The notes: generated from the letters alone by a model not told the origin. A DNA stretch of 64,000 nt from Actinobacillus minor NM305 (GCF_000175195.1 NZ_ACQL01000098.1:1-64000), one strand, 5' to 3'. Shown: positions 7,420 through 16,408, numbered from the stretch's first letter. Made by a program: numbers and translations.

Positions 7420-9903
7420 TTAGAAACGAATTTCTACAGAAGCAGAGTAATTACGCCCTGGTGCATAAAAACGTTCTAATCCTTGTCCTTTCTCCCAATC
7501 AATACTATTCACAGTCGCACGACGATTTAATCCTCGCAAACTATCCCAAGTATGATATTTACGATTCAATAAATTATAAATACCAGCCCTTAAAGTAATA
7601 TTTTTTGTTGGTTTATAATAACCAAACAAATCGAATACAAATGCTTTCGCATTTAACCAACGATAAGACTCTGTTTTTAAGTAACTTTCTGTTTTTTTGC
7701 ACACTTGATCCCCAACCCAATAATCAAATTCAGATAGAACGCAACGTTCTGTAAGTTCTGAGACTTGTGCATCTTTTGGTTTTTTATTTCCTAGATATGT
7801 TAAACGAGAAAATATCCCCCATGTCTCACTTGGATGCTCATAATCTAGCCCTATGACTACTTTTAATGGTTGAATAGAAAGTAAACTATCTGATGTGGAT
7901 AACTTACCTTTACTATAACCCAAAGCTCCATGCAATTTAAATCCTTTCGAAAATCCTATAAATTGATGAAGATCAAGATTACCTTTTATTTCAATACCAT
8001 TAATACGCGCTCTATCCAAATTAACCATCTGTTGATAATAATCCGTTCTTTCTCCCGTGCACCCTGTATAATATGCAGCATACCAATCACAAGTTGGATC
8101 ATTACGAGTAATCGATGTTTCTTGTTCAAAGAGAAAATCCCGATAACGAGTCTGATAAAGCGTCAAATCCAAGCTACCATATTTACCCTTACCTTGCAGA
8201 AAAATACTATGGTTAGAGCTTTTTTCTGAATCTAGGTGGGGATTCGCAGCCCAATTCCCATAAGCACTTTCAAATGTAAAATACATTTCTGATGCCGTAG
8301 GTGTTCGATATCCCGTACTCCATTGATACCCAATCATCCAATTAGGATCTAAATGAGCATCTAATCCTAGAAGCCCATTCCAATTTTTAAATGATTTCCC
8401 ATGCATATCAACACTTGCGCATAACCGCCCAAAATTGCTACTTTTTCCACAAGGGACTTGAGGATTTAAATGCTGAGGTTTTACCTTCTCATAATGATAA
8501 CCAAAACCTATATGAGCAGAAAAAATATCATTAAAAGTGATATCATTTTTTAGATCTACGCCATATAGTTGAGTTCTCATCGGATATTGAATCGTATAAG
8601 TTTCTTTCCCCTTCACGCGCCCATCTATATCGATAATCTCATCATTATTGATATTCTCAAAATCCCTACGTGCAGCAAAAGCCTTTAAGCGTAATAGGTG
8701 TTCAGTTCCGAATATTTGCAAAGGTTGGCTATCTAAGCGTGTTGAAATTCGATAGAATTCCGTTTTATTATTTCGGTGATCCCTGTTCTGTAAAGCGCCT
8801 TTTTCATACAAAAATCCTTCACGCCAGTTACCGCCTGTTCTATCAAAGCTTCCTTTATAATTTAAGGCTGAATTTTCTGTTTTTTGATAATCTATATCTG
8901 TTCGAATAAGTGATAATAAAGTAGACTCTGGCGCAAATTCATAATGAGCATTAGCATTTAAACGTTTTTGCTCATCATCAGCTTCTCTCCAATAAGTTGT
9001 TAATGAGTATGATTTTTCATCAATGTAATTACTATTATTTTGCCCGCTTACAGAGATACCTAAGCGATGCCCAGGTATAATGTTCCAGCCTAATTTTGCT
9101 AAATAACTATGATTTTTATGTGTTGAAGGATCTGGAGTAATTCTAGCTGCTCCAATTTCAGCTCTTCGCGCAATATCTCTTGGAGTATCGTAATATCCTT
9201 CACTTTGTACATGACCATTTCCGCCAGCACTTTTTATTTCATGCCCATAACGCTGAGAATAAACAAATATTGTATCAATGACTTCATTAGCATAAGCTAA
9301 ACCAACAGTATTGGTCCATTCACGATTTTTACTGCTGTACCCAGAACGGAATAAACCACCAAAATGTTTATTTTCTTCGATTAGATCATAAGCTTCTAGA
9401 GTATGATAATTAACATTCCCACCTAAAGAACCGCTACCAAAATTTAGAGAATTAGAGCCTCTTACAATATCAATATTTCGTACTAATTCAGAATCAATAG
9501 CTAGACGCGAATTATTAAAATTGCCATAACGAGCATATAAAGAATTTTCTTCAGAATCAGGCAATGAAACAGAATCTATACTAATCCCGACCCTATTACC
9601 TTCTACCCCCCTTATTGCAAATCCTTTTAATCGCTGTCCATTATCACTAATACCGATATCCGTTGTATAACGAACAAGATCGCGCGTATCTCTGATAAGC
9701 TCTGTTTGGATATTTTTCACATTTTTTTTAATAATATTAGGTGTATTGCTCGTTCGGCTATCTAAATTCTCACTAATATTAATCGTATCTAAAGATGTTG
9801 TATTCTGTTCTGCTAAAGATGGGAGATTTAGAGTAAATAAAGTCAGCGCAATAGTTGAATACTTGAATGTAGGAATATTAGTTTTCTTTGAATATCTAAG
9901 CAT
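7420..9903 (-). CDS. TonB-dependent heme/hemoglobin-type outer-membrane receptor
   Basis: The product is 827 residues from the chosen start. It has a signal peptide (MLRYSKKTNIPTFKYSTIA ... LPSLAEQ) and a TonB-box-like SLDTINISE. A plug domain includes LKGFAIRGVEGNRVGISID and VRGSNSLNFGSGSLGGNV. A long beta-barrel follows, ending in ERFYAPGRNYSASVEIRF with a terminal aromatic residue, as outer-membrane proteins need. The last ~50 residues (YNLLNRKYHTWDSLRGL) resemble the hemoglobin/transferrin receptor family (HmbR, HgpB). Ligand specificity cannot be read from the sequence. ATG 9903 has AAAGGAGA just upstream; the in-frame ATG at 9954 lies upstream of that ribosome binding site and is rejected. 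A Fur-like box and a CRP site precede the gene, fitting iron- and carbon-responsive control. No CAAC-type repeat for phase variation is present. Confidence 0.9.
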   Translation of the reverse strand: MLRYSKKTNIPTFKYSTIALTLFTLNLPSLAEQNTTSLDTINISENLDSRTSNTPNIIKKNVKNIQTELIRDTRDLVRYTTDIGISDNGQRLKGFAIRGVEGNRVGISIDSVSLPDSEENSLYARYGNFNNSRLAIDSELVRNIDIVRGSNSLNFGSGSLGGNVNYHTLEAYDLIEENKHFGGLFRSGYSSKNREWTNTVGLAYANEVIDTIFVYSQRYGHEIKSAGGNGHVQSEGYYDTPRDIARRAEIGAARITPDPSTHKNHSYLAKLGWNIIPGHRLGISVSGQNNSNYIDEKSYSLTTYWREADDEQKRLNANAHYEFAPESTLLSLIRTDIDYQKTENSALNYKGSFDRTGGNWREGFLYEKGALQNRDHRNNKTEFYRISTRLDSQPLQIFGTEHLLRLKAFAARRDFENINNDEIIDIDGRVKGKETYTIQYPMRTQLYGVDLKNDITFNDIFSAHIGFGYHYEKVKPQHLNPQVPCGKSSNFGRLCASVDMHGKSFKNWNGLLGLDAHLDPNWMIGYQWSTGYRTPTASEMYFTFESAYGNWAANPHLDSEKSSNHSIFLQGKGKYGSLDLTLYQTRYRDFLFEQETSITRNDPTCDWYAAYYTGCTGERTDYYQQMVNLDRARINGIEIKGNLDLHQFIGFSKGFKLHGALGYSKGKLSTSDSLLSIQPLKVVIGLDYEHPSETWGIFSRLTYLGNKKPKDAQVSELTERCVLSEFDYWVGDQVCKKTESYLKTESYRWLNAKAFVFDLFGYYKPTKNITLRAGIYNLLNRKYHTWDSLRGLNRRATVNSIDWEKGQGLERFYAPGRNYSASVEIRF

Positions 9904-9960
9904 AATGTCTCCTTTTATAATTGTAACAATAATGTTAATTATAAAAAGATACACTAATCA

Positions 9961-9983
9961 AATCAAATGATAATCATTTTTAT
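9961..9983 (-). promoter_or_regulatory. Fur-box-like operator
   Basis: AAATGATAATCATTTTTATT around 9965-9984 matches the core (TGATAATCATT) of the Fur consensus. It lies about 60 bp before the receptor start codon, where Fur would repress an iron-uptake gene under iron-replete conditions. Confidence 0.65.
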
Positions 9984-9992
9984 TTTGTTATC

Positions 9993-10010
9993 TTGTGATC
10001 TATATCACAA
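9993..10010. promoter_or_regulatory. CRP binding site
   Basis: TTGTGATCTATATCACAA is a match to TGTGA-N6-TCACA with symmetrical flanks. It lies about 90 bp upstream of the receptor start codon and only 3 bp from the left flank of hairpin element copy 1. Confidence 0.75.
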
Positions 10011-10013
10011 AAA

Positions 10014-10203
10014 AGCTCACATATGTGAGCTCAGATTACTGACAAAGGTTATATTTGAGCAATAACCTAGCACGAGCCGTGCTAGGTTCATTAAGCCCAG
10101 CCCCGCTGGGGCTGAAAAAAGAGCCGCAGAGCGGGCTCAGATTAAGTAACCCTATACGGCTCGTATAGGGTTTGTCAACGGTCTGAGCTCACATATGTGA
10201 GCT
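10014..10203 (+). repeat. Hairpin-rich 154-bp element, copy 1, between duplicated terminator hairpins
   Basis: The core 10032-10185 is flanked by two identical perfect palindromes AGCTCACATATGTGAGCT (10014-10031 and 10186-10203). The left palindrome keeps an outer A-tract and the right one an outer T-tract, as if one bidirectional terminator had been split and duplicated. The core begins CAGATTACTGACAAAGG and ends in the partial inverted repeat TTTGTCAACGGTCTG. Inside are hairpins at 10047-10067, 10064-10088 (10-bp stem, loop GAGCC), 10098-10114, 10121-10138 and 10148-10172 (10-bp stem, loop GGCTC). It lies 3' of the ycjF-like gene and 5' of the receptor gene. Copies 2 and 3 are at 37509-37698 and 57566-57759. 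Confidence 0.9.
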
Positions 10204-10215
10204 TTTTCATCTGTA

Positions 10216-11268
10216 TTATTTTATTTTTTCTGTTTCCATTGATTTACCAAAAACCGTTGATTTTAGCTTGCCTAACATTTCTTGGCGAATATGCGCTATT
10301 TTTGGTTTTTCATTCGCTTGAAAGGCTAAAGGGCGGCAAAACTCCATAGCTTTAATCCCTAATCTTGCCGTGAGTAACCCTACACCAATGCCCTGCGCTG
10401 CTCGTAAAGATAATTTTGCTGTTAAGTTTTGTGAGAAAAATTCCGCACCTACATCGGTAGCGATTTCCGTTGCGCCGGCAAAAACCATATTAGTCAAAAC
10501 CATTTTAAACAGTTTTAGACGACTAAAATAGCCTAACTCCATGCCATAAATACGTGTAATTTTATTCACTAATGCGATATTTCGCCACGCCACCATCAAA
10601 ACATCAACTAATGCCAAAGGACTTACTGCCACAATAATCGCATTCTCCGTTGCACTTTTTGAAATTAATTGCTTAGCTTGCTTATCAAGTGGTGATAATA
10701 CATTTTCACTAAACAAATAAGCCACTTCTTTACCATTGTAGCTATCATCTAATTGACTAATCCAACGTTGCTGATATTGCTCAATGTTCGGGATATGCTC
10801 TAAATTTGCCAATACTTGATTGCAAAATGCTTTCGTTTTTTCACCACTTGCAGAAGAAGGTTCTTCTAGCCAAAATTGTTGGCTAAGCTGCTGATTTTGC
10901 TGATGTTTACGTAAAAAGACAAGCTTTCGCCATTCATTAAAAATTGCACCAACGCCTGTTAGACTGACTAAGAAAAATACAATAGCAAAGGCGAAATCGA
11001 TCCATTGATGTGCTTGAAAACTGTCATATAACCATTGAATACTTTGGGCAATCACCGCTACAGTAAATAACACCAGCGCCGCTAACAGTACTCGAACCCA
11101 AAATCGGGAAGGTTTTAAGCTTTCTTCAATAATCAATTCTGCGGTTGCAGACTGATACTCGCTCTCTAAATTATCTTCTTCAATGACAACTTCTTCTTCC
11201 GTAAACTCTTGTTTTGCTTGAAAAGAAGTAGGTTGAATATCTTGTTCACTAAAAATCTGTTTTTGCAT
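10216..11268 (-). CDS. ycjF: YcjF-type inner-membrane protein (DUF697 family)
   Basis: The 350-residue protein has an acidic N-terminus (EQDIQPTSFQAKQ), two transmembrane helices (about residues 60-80 and 90-110) and a C-terminal DUF697 domain containing NAIIVAVSPLALVDVLMVAW and GMELGYFSRLKLFKMV, as in the YcjF/TIGR01620 family. Family members usually accompany the P-loop protein YcjX, which is not adjacent here. An in-frame start at 11298 exists, but ATG 11268 has AAAGGACA at the right distance and sits next to the dusC stop codon (11270), so that start is preferred and the two genes are translationally close. The biochemical role is unknown. Confidence 0.85.
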   Translation of the reverse strand: MQKQIFSEQDIQPTSFQAKQEFTEEEVVIEEDNLESEYQSATAELIIEESLKPSRFWVRVLLAALVLFTVAVIAQSIQWLYDSFQAHQWIDFAFAIVFFLVSLTGVGAIFNEWRKLVFLRKHQQNQQLSQQFWLEEPSSASGEKTKAFCNQVLANLEHIPNIEQYQQRWISQLDDSYNGKEVAYLFSENVLSPLDKQAKQLISKSATENAIIVAVSPLALVDVLMVAWRNIALVNKITRIYGMELGYFSRLKLFKMVLTNMVFAGATEIATDVGAEFFSQNLTAKLSLRAAQGIGVGLLTARLGIKAMEFCRPLAFQANEKPKIAHIRQEMLGKLKSTVFGKSMETEKIK

Positions 11269-11269
11269 T

Positions 11270-12229
11270 TTATTGTCCTTTTTCGACCGCTTGCTCAATA
11301 TGTCTTTTTAAGCCTGCATAACCGTGTTCTGTCTTTAGAATTTGGAATAAGGCAATCGCTTCCGGATACTCTTTATCCAAATAATGCAACCATTGTTTAA
11401 TCCGTGCCACGTGATAAAAACCGGAGTCGTGTTCGTTTTCCATATTCACATATTGGAATAGCAATTTAAGCACCTCACACCACGCCAATTTCGGCTGATT
11501 AAATTTCACTACCCGACTTAAATTAGGCGTATTTAACGCACCTCGCCCAATCATTAACGCTTGGCAAGCGGTAATTTCTTGGCATTTTTTTGCAGATTCA
11601 AAATCCCATATTTCACCATTGGCAATAACCGGAATTGTCAATCTTTTTTGAATGTCGCCAATCGCTTGCCAGTTTATCCGTTCTGCTCGATAGCCATCAG
11701 TTTTGGTACGACCGTGAACGGTAATTTCATTTGCTCCGCCCTGTTGCACTGCATCAGCAATTTCAAAACATTGCTCAGCAGAATCCCAACCTAGACGCAC
11801 CTTAACCGAAACCACCTGATCTTGCGGCACAGCTTGTCGAATTGCTTGGGTTGCTCGATAAATCAGCTCCGGATCTTTCAAGAGCGATGCACCGCCATTA
11901 CTGCCATTAACCGTTTTGGACGGACAACCGCAATTTAGATCCACACCGTGTGAACCTAACTCAATCGCTAGCTCGGCATTTTCAGCTAACCACTGCGGAT
12001 ACTGCCCTAAAAGTTGCACTCGTACAGGCGTCCCTGAATCGGTTTTGCTGCCTTGATAAAGCTCCGGACAAAGACGGTAAAACGTTTTACGTGGGAGTTT
12101 CTGATCAACCACGCGTACAAATTCTGAAATGCAGAGATCGTAATCATTTACCGTAGTCAAAAGTTTACGAAGAAAAGGATCTAATACCCCCTGCATTGGG
12201 GCTAAAATTACTTTAGGTGTCATCATCAT
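11270..12229 (-). CDS. dusC: tRNA-dihydrouridine(16) synthase
   Basis: This FMN-dependent enzyme reduces uridine 16 in the tRNA D-loop. From the chosen start it has 319 residues, a TIM-barrel FMN domain ([29 protein letters not shown] with the catalytic Cys, [36 protein letters not shown]) and a C-terminal helical domain. SEFVRVVDQ and [17 protein letters not shown] match DusC more closely than DusA or DusB. An upstream TTG at 12265 would read through a terminator hairpin and is rejected. Three tandem ATGs (12229, 12226, 12223) follow that terminator directly. Little room remains for a promoter, so readthrough from djlA or a promoter inside djlA must supply the mRNA. Confidence 0.93.
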   Translation of the reverse strand: MMMTPKVILAPMQGVLDPFLRKLLTTVNDYDLCISEFVRVVDQKLPRKTFYRLCPELYQGSKTDSGTPVRVQLLGQYPQWLAENAELAIELGSHGVDLNCGCPSKTVNGSNGGASLLKDPELIYRATQAIRQAVPQDQVVSVKVRLGWDSAEQCFEIADAVQQGGANEITVHGRTKTDGYRAERINWQAIGDIQKRLTIPVIANGEIWDFESAKKCQEITACQALMIGRGALNTPNLSRVVKFNQPKLAWCEVLKLLFQYVNMENEHDSGFYHVARIKQWLHYLDKEYPEAIALFQILKTEHGYAGLKRHIEQAVEKGQ

Positions 12230-12261
12230 AAAAAATAACGGATAACGTTGCGTTATCCGTT
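12230..12261 (-). terminator. Terminator of djlA, directly before dusC
   Basis: Stem AACGGATAACG (12237-12247) with 12251-12261 and loop TTG. On the minus strand it is followed by ATTTTTTAT. The dusC start codon is within one base of the T-tract, so this may act as an attenuator for dusC. Confidence 0.75.
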
Positions 12262-12272
12262 GCAAAAGTGAG

Positions 12273-13142
12273 TTATTTCCAACCTTTATGTTTACAAATT
12301 AAATCATAGGCAGCTTGAATTTGTTGAGCCTTTTCTTTGGCTAATTCCATCATCTCATCGGGTAAGCCTTTGGCTGCGAGCTTGTCCGGGTGATGTTCGT
12401 TCATCAATTTGCGGTAAGCCCGTTTTACAGTGTTCTGATCATCAGAAGCACTCACGCCCAATACATTATACGCCGCCTCAATACTTGGCGCACTGTTTGC
12501 TTGGCGGTACCCACCATAAGAGCCTTGTTGCGATTGTTGAGAACCGTTTTGTTGATAATGGTACTCTTGATAAAAATTCCCCGAACGGAATTGTTGCGCA
12601 GCCATAACCATTGCAATCATTCGTTCAAATTGGAAACGGCTCATACCTAATGTTTCAGCAATCGTAAACAAAATTTGCTGTTCATTGCTATCTAGTTCGC
12701 CATCTTGTACAGCGGCTTGCATTTGTACTTCCACGAAAAAACGTAGTAAATCCGCACGCTGTCCACAGGCTTCTCTAAATTCTTGAATGACTTGACGAAG
12801 TGGGAAATCAGCCTCTTTACCTAAAGTGAAAGCTTGTTGGGCTAATTGTTGATTTACCGCATCCAATTTCAGGCGAGCCATTAATTGACGGGCAAGATGA
12901 ATATCATCTTCAGTTACACGCCCTTTTGCTTTGGCAATATGACCTAATACCGCAAAAGTAGTTTGAGTAAACAGAGATTGACGCGTTAAATTTTTGCCAA
13001 AAATCGTAGAGCGAACACTACCTAACTCGTAAAGCTTTTTATCGGCAAGGTGTCCTAGAAAAGCACCAAAAAGCGCACCAAAAAAGCTATGAAAAATTTG
13101 ATAACCTAAAAAGAAACCGACAATTTTTCCAATAAATTGCAT
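12273..13142 (-). CDS. djlA: Co-chaperone DjlA
   Basis: The 289-residue type III J-domain membrane protein stimulates DnaK ATPase. A single N-terminal transmembrane segment ([20 protein letters not shown]) with glycine-rich small residues is followed by a TerB-like all-helical domain (residues 55-180: [31 protein letters not shown]). A Q/S/G-rich linker leads to the C-terminal J domain with NEHHPDKL holding the essential HPD motif. The order is characteristic of DjlA. It is followed by a terminator and dusC. Confidence 0.95.
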   Translation of the reverse strand: MQFIGKIVGFFLGYQIFHSFFGALFGAFLGHLADKKLYELGSVRSTIFGKNLTRQSLFTQTTFAVLGHIAKAKGRVTEDDIHLARQLMARLKLDAVNQQLAQQAFTLGKEADFPLRQVIQEFREACGQRADLLRFFVEVQMQAAVQDGELDSNEQQILFTIAETLGMSRFQFERMIAMVMAAQQFRSGNFYQEYHYQQNGSQQSQQGSYGGYRQANSAPSIEAAYNVLGVSASDDQNTVKRAYRKLMNEHHPDKLAAKGLPDEMMELAKEKAQQIQAAYDLICKHKGWK

Positions 13143-13250
13143 TCTGTTTTTTCCTATAATTTTATTGAATTTATAAATAATAAGGGCGTTTTCCGATAAG
13201 ACAAGGTTTATTAAAAAAAGTTTGCCTTAAATGTTCAAAAAATGTATTAT

Positions 13251-13266
13251 GGACGTCTAGACGGAA
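13251..13266 (+). promoter_or_regulatory. MetJ operator (two met boxes) of metK
   Basis: GGACGTCT followed directly by AGACGGAA, i.e. two adjacent 8-bp met boxes (consensus AGACGTCT), 124-139 bp before the metK start. A similar pair lies upstream of metX at 58573-58588. Confidence 0.8.
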
Positions 13267-13300
13267 AAACGGCTAATTAGTTTATTAAACAACATAAGAT

Positions 13301-13346
13301 ACAAGCGGTTAAATTTTGCAAAAAATTAGCAAAATTGACCGCTTGT
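13301..13346. repeat. Inverted pair of uptake signal sequences in the metK leader
   Basis: ACAAGCGGT (13301-13309) and its reverse complement (13338-13346) with extended complementarity (AATTTTGC ... GCAAAATT) form a stable hairpin between the met boxes and metK. Inverted uptake-signal pairs often serve as terminators in Pasteurellaceae. Here it lies in a 5' leader and could attenuate. Confidence 0.8.
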
Positions 13347-13389
13347 GTTATTCCCCATTCAGTAAAAAACAAATATCAAAGGATATAAA

Positions 13390-14544
13390 ATGGCTATCAA
13401 TCTATTTACATCAGAATCGGTATCTGAAGGTCACCCAGATAAAATCGCAGACCAAATTTCAGATGCAGTATTAGACGAAATTCTTAAACAAGACCCGAAA
13501 GCACGTGTGGCATGTGAAACCTACGTAAAAACAGGTATGGCGCTTGTGGGCGGTGAAATTACCACTTCTGCTTGGGTGGATATTGAAAACTTAACTCGCC
13601 AAGTGATTTGCGACATCGGCTATACCCATTCAGATATGGGCTTTGATGCGCACTCTTGTGCCGTATTAAATGCTATTGGTAAACAATCGCCAGACATCAA
13701 TCAAGGTGTGGATCGTGCTAACCCGTTAGAGCAAGGGGCAGGCGACCAAGGGATTATGTTCGGTTATGCGACAAATGAAACAGAAGTGTTAATGCCAGCA
13801 CCGATTACTTACGCTCATCGTTTAATGGAACAACAAGCGAAAGTGCGTAAATCAGGTAAATTAGACTGGTTACGTCCAGATGCGAAAAGCCAATTAACCT
13901 TTATTTACGAAGATAACAAAATTAAAGGTATTGATGCCGTGGTGCTTTCAACTCAACACGCTGAACACGTTGATCAGAAAACCGTGTTTGAAGGTGTGAT
14001 GGAAGAGATCATTAAGCCAGTATTACCAAGCGAATGGTTAAGCCAAAATACTAAATACTTTATCAACCCGACAGGTCGTTTCGTAATCGGCGGTCCAATG
14101 GGTGACTGTGGTTTAACAGGGCGTAAAATTATCGTTGATACCTACGGCGGTGCAGCACGCCACGGCGGCGGTGCATTCTCAGGTAAAGATCCATCAAAAG
14201 TGGACAGATCAGCCGCTTACGCAGCCCGTTATGTAGCGAAAAATATTGTGGCAGCAGGCTTGGCAGATCGTTGTGAAATTCAGCTTTCTTATGCTATCGG
14301 TATCGCAGAGCCGACATCAATTATGGTGGAAACTTTTGGCACAGGCAAAGTGAGCAATGAAGTGTTAGTACGTTTAGTGCGTGAACATTTCGATTTACGT
14401 CCATACGGCTTAATCAAAATGTTAGATTTAATCCGTCCGATTTATCGTGAAACCGCCGCTTACGGACACTTTGGTCGTGAGCATTTCCCTTGGGAAAAAA
14501 CGGATAAAGCGGAAGCATTGAGAGCGGATGCGGGCTTAAAATAA
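13390..14544 (+). CDS. metK: S-adenosylmethionine synthase
   Basis: The 384-residue enzyme makes S-adenosylmethionine from methionine and ATP as a cytosolic tetramer. Hallmarks are [15 protein letters not shown] near the N-terminus, the ATP motif [12 protein letters not shown] and the glycine-rich [15 protein letters not shown] loop. Full length. ATG 13390 follows AAAGGATATAAA. Upstream lie two met boxes for MetJ repression and an uptake-signal hairpin. It is a single-gene unit ending in a strong terminator. Confidence 0.98.
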   Translation: MAINLFTSESVSEGHPDKIADQISDAVLDEILKQDPKARVACETYVKTGMALVGGEITTSAWVDIENLTRQVICDIGYTHSDMGFDAHSCAVLNAIGKQSPDINQGVDRANPLEQGAGDQGIMFGYATNETEVLMPAPITYAHRLMEQQAKVRKSGKLDWLRPDAKSQLTFIYEDNKIKGIDAVVLSTQHAEHVDQKTVFEGVMEEIIKPVLPSEWLSQNTKYFINPTGRFVIGGPMGDCGLTGRKIIVDTYGGAARHGGGAFSGKDPSKVDRSAAYAARYVAKNIVAAGLADRCEIQLSYAIGIAEPTSIMVETFGTGKVSNEVLVRLVREHFDLRPYGLIKMLDLIRPIYRETAAYGHFGREHFPWEKTDKAEALRADAGLK

Positions 14545-14559
14545 CTTTTTCTTCAACAA

Positions 14560-14586
14560 AAATGCGGACATGGTGTCCGCATTTTT
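14560..14586. terminator. Terminator of metK
   Basis: Stem ATGCGGACA / TGTCCGCAT with a 3-base loop, flanked by A-rich and T-rich sequence. It serves metK and probably the convergent yfiF. Confidence 0.9.
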
Positions 14587-14591
14587 TATGA

Positions 14592-15590
14592 TTAAAGTAC
14601 CTTTTCTTGATACCACTGATTCAACAATATTCCAGCATTAACTGCAACATTTAAGCTACTCGAGAGTGGATTTGTTACCGAAAGCTGAACGGTAATGTCT
14701 TCGCTAAATTCAATTTCATTTGAAACAATTTCACTTAATACAAAAACAACTTTCTCTGCAAGTGCAATTTTGGTCAGCGTAGGGGCTTGCTTTTGACGTG
14801 TTAAATGAATGATCTGATAGCCTGCATTTCTTAATTGTTGTAAAGCAATTTGTTTATGTTTTGTTTCCAATGCATGAACAAATTCTAATCCTCCTTCAGC
14901 CACTCGAGCTGCCGCACTTGAATTTAAGCGATCATTACTTTCCGTGATAATACCTTTTACACCATAGAATGCACAGGTGCGAATAATCCCTCCGACATTC
15001 TGAGCATTATTGACATTATCAAGTAATACTAAGCAATCACGCGCACGAGCAATTTGTAAATAGCCCTCTAAAGAAAATACAGGTGCTTTTTTGATGAGCA
15101 AACAAACATCACCATGATGTTCTGTTCCTGTTACTTTCTCCATTTCTTCACGAGAAACAACGTGATAAGCTTTTTTATGTTCAGCCAAGTAACTTAACAT
15201 GTCGCCTAATTTTTTTGCCCCTTCAACCGTTGCCCATAAACGCACGATAGATTCTGGTCGCTGTTGGAATACAGCTAAACAACTGTTCTCCCCATATACT
15301 TTCATCTCTTCTGCACGGTTTTTCTTAATTTTTTCAGGTGCTCTTGGCGAAAGCGGTCCTGTTTTTTTCTCTTTTTGCAAATTAGAACTACCTTTAACCT
15401 GAATTTTAACACTACCTTGGCCGCTTGCTTTTTTTGCTTCGGTTGGGTAAATCGTTTCCGTTCGGTTTAATGTAAGCTTTCTTGCTTTATGAGTAGATTC
15501 TTCTTTTGGACGACTATTCTTATCTCTTGTATTACGTTTATTTTCAATAGTTTGAAATCGAGGTTTATTTTCATTAAATGTTGGTTTCAT
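14592..15590 (-). CDS. yfiF: TrmH/SpoU-family RNA methyltransferase YfiF
   Basis: The 332-residue SPOUT-class methyltransferase has a basic, low-complexity N-terminal tail of about 95 residues (RNTRDKNSRPKEE). An RNA-binding SpoU substrate domain (VYGENSCLAVFQQRPESIVR) follows, then the C-terminal trefoil-knot domain. The SPOUT motifs are LLDNVNNAQNVGGIIRTC (motif 1), VFVLSEIVSNE (motif 2) and SLNVAVNAGILL (motif 3). The tail and sequence resemble E. coli YfiF, whose RNA target is not known. It is convergent with metK. Confidence 0.88.
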   Translation of the reverse strand: MKPTFNENKPRFQTIENKRNTRDKNSRPKEESTHKARKLTLNRTETIYPTEAKKASGQGSVKIQVKGSSNLQKEKKTGPLSPRAPEKIKKNRAEEMKVYGENSCLAVFQQRPESIVRLWATVEGAKKLGDMLSYLAEHKKAYHVVSREEMEKVTGTEHHGDVCLLIKKAPVFSLEGYLQIARARDCLVLLDNVNNAQNVGGIIRTCAFYGVKGIITESNDRLNSSAAARVAEGGLEFVHALETKHKQIALQQLRNAGYQIIHLTRQKQAPTLTKIALAEKVVFVLSEIVSNEIEFSEDITVQLSVTNPLSSSLNVAVNAGILLNQWYQEKVL

Positions 15591-15758
15591 TATTAGGCTC
15601 TCATAAGAAAAATATTGTTTTATTATACCCTGTTTTCAGTGATTACTCTTTGGATCTTTAGAGAAAATCAAGTAAAATCCGCTACTTTATTGTTTTTTAT
15701 ACATAAAAGCCCTTCTTTTATAGAGAATTATAGAGAAATGTAAATTTTTTACTTTTCT

Positions 15759-15797
15759 TGGAACTATTTAGGCAAATAGCACACTAAGGTAGTGTGC
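15759..15797 (+). promoter_or_regulatory. Possible sigma-E-type promoter and leader hairpin of rpoE
   Basis: GGAACT at 15759-15764 resembles the sigma-E -35 element (GGAACTT), followed about 16 bp later by an AT-containing segment. An 8-bp stem GCACACTA / TAGTGTGC (15779-15786 with 15790-15797) lies in the expected leader. Autoregulation by sigma-E is common. The exact -10 is unclear. Confidence 0.4.
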
Positions 15798-15832
15798 GAG
15801 GAAGAAAAAATTGAGATTTAGGAGTCCGCAAA

Positions 15833-16408
15833 TTGAGCGAACAAATCACCGACCAAGAATTAGTCGAAAAAGCACAACAAGGTGATAAAAAGGCATTTAA
15901 CTTATTGGTAGTTCGTTACCAGAACCGCGTAGCAGGTTTATTAACTCGTTATGTCGCACGCGATGATATTCCTGACATTGTGCAAGAATCATTTATTAAA
16001 GCTTATCGTTCTTTAGAGTCTTTCCGTGGTGAAAGTGCTTTTTATACGTGGCTTTATCGTATTGCAGTCAATACTGCAAAGAATCATTTAACTTCCTTAG
16101 GTCGGCGTCCACCTAAGGAAGATATTTTAGCTGAAGATGCTGAAAGTTACGATGTTGGTACTCAATTAAGAGAAGCTGACACCCCTGAAAACTTAGTATT
16201 ATCTAATGAATTAAAACGTATTGTATTTGAAACAATTGAAAACTTACCAGAAGAGTTAAAAGCAGCAATTACATTACGTGAAATTGAAGGACTGAGTTAC
16301 GAAGAAATTGCTGAAGCGATGAATTGCCCTGTAGGGACTGTTCGTTCACGTATATTCCGCGCTCGTGAAGCGATTGATGCAAGAATCAACCCTTTAATGC
16401 AAGGCTAG
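15833..16408 (+). CDS. rpoE: RNA polymerase sigma-E factor
   Basis: The 191-residue ECF sigma factor directs the envelope-stress response. Region 2 includes DIPDIVQESFIKAYRSLESF and YTWLYRIAVNTAKNHL; region 4 includes LPEELKAAITLREIEGLSY and the helix-turn-helix CPVGTVRSRIFRAREA. The start codon is TTG (15833), supported by TAGGAG 8 bases upstream and by the family-typical beginning (SEQITDQELVEKAQ). The non-ATG start may limit translation. It is followed by its anti-sigma gene rseA. Confidence 0.97.
   Translation: MSEQITDQELVEKAQQGDKKAFNLLVVRYQNRVAGLLTRYVARDDIPDIVQESFIKAYRSLESFRGESAFYTWLYRIAVNTAKNHLTSLGRRPPKEDILAEDAESYDVGTQLREADTPENLVLSNELKRIVFETIENLPEELKAAITLREIEGLSYEEIAEAMNCPVGTVRSRIFRAREAIDARINPLMQG

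Noticed and set aside
7930-8229. 99-codon + strand frame inside the TonB receptor gene
   Set aside because: Antisense shadow of a well-supported long gene; no signals.
9904-9954. Longer start for the TonB receptor
   Set aside because: The extra 17 residues would be encoded across the AAAGGAGA ribosome binding site of the ATG at 9903.
10014-10203. CRISPR-like array
   Set aside because: The hairpins in the element differ from one another and there are no regular repeats and spacers.
12230-12265. Longer dusC start at a TTG
   Set aside because: The extension is encoded by the djlA terminator hairpin and is absent from the DusC family beginning ([11 protein letters not shown] follows the ATG run).
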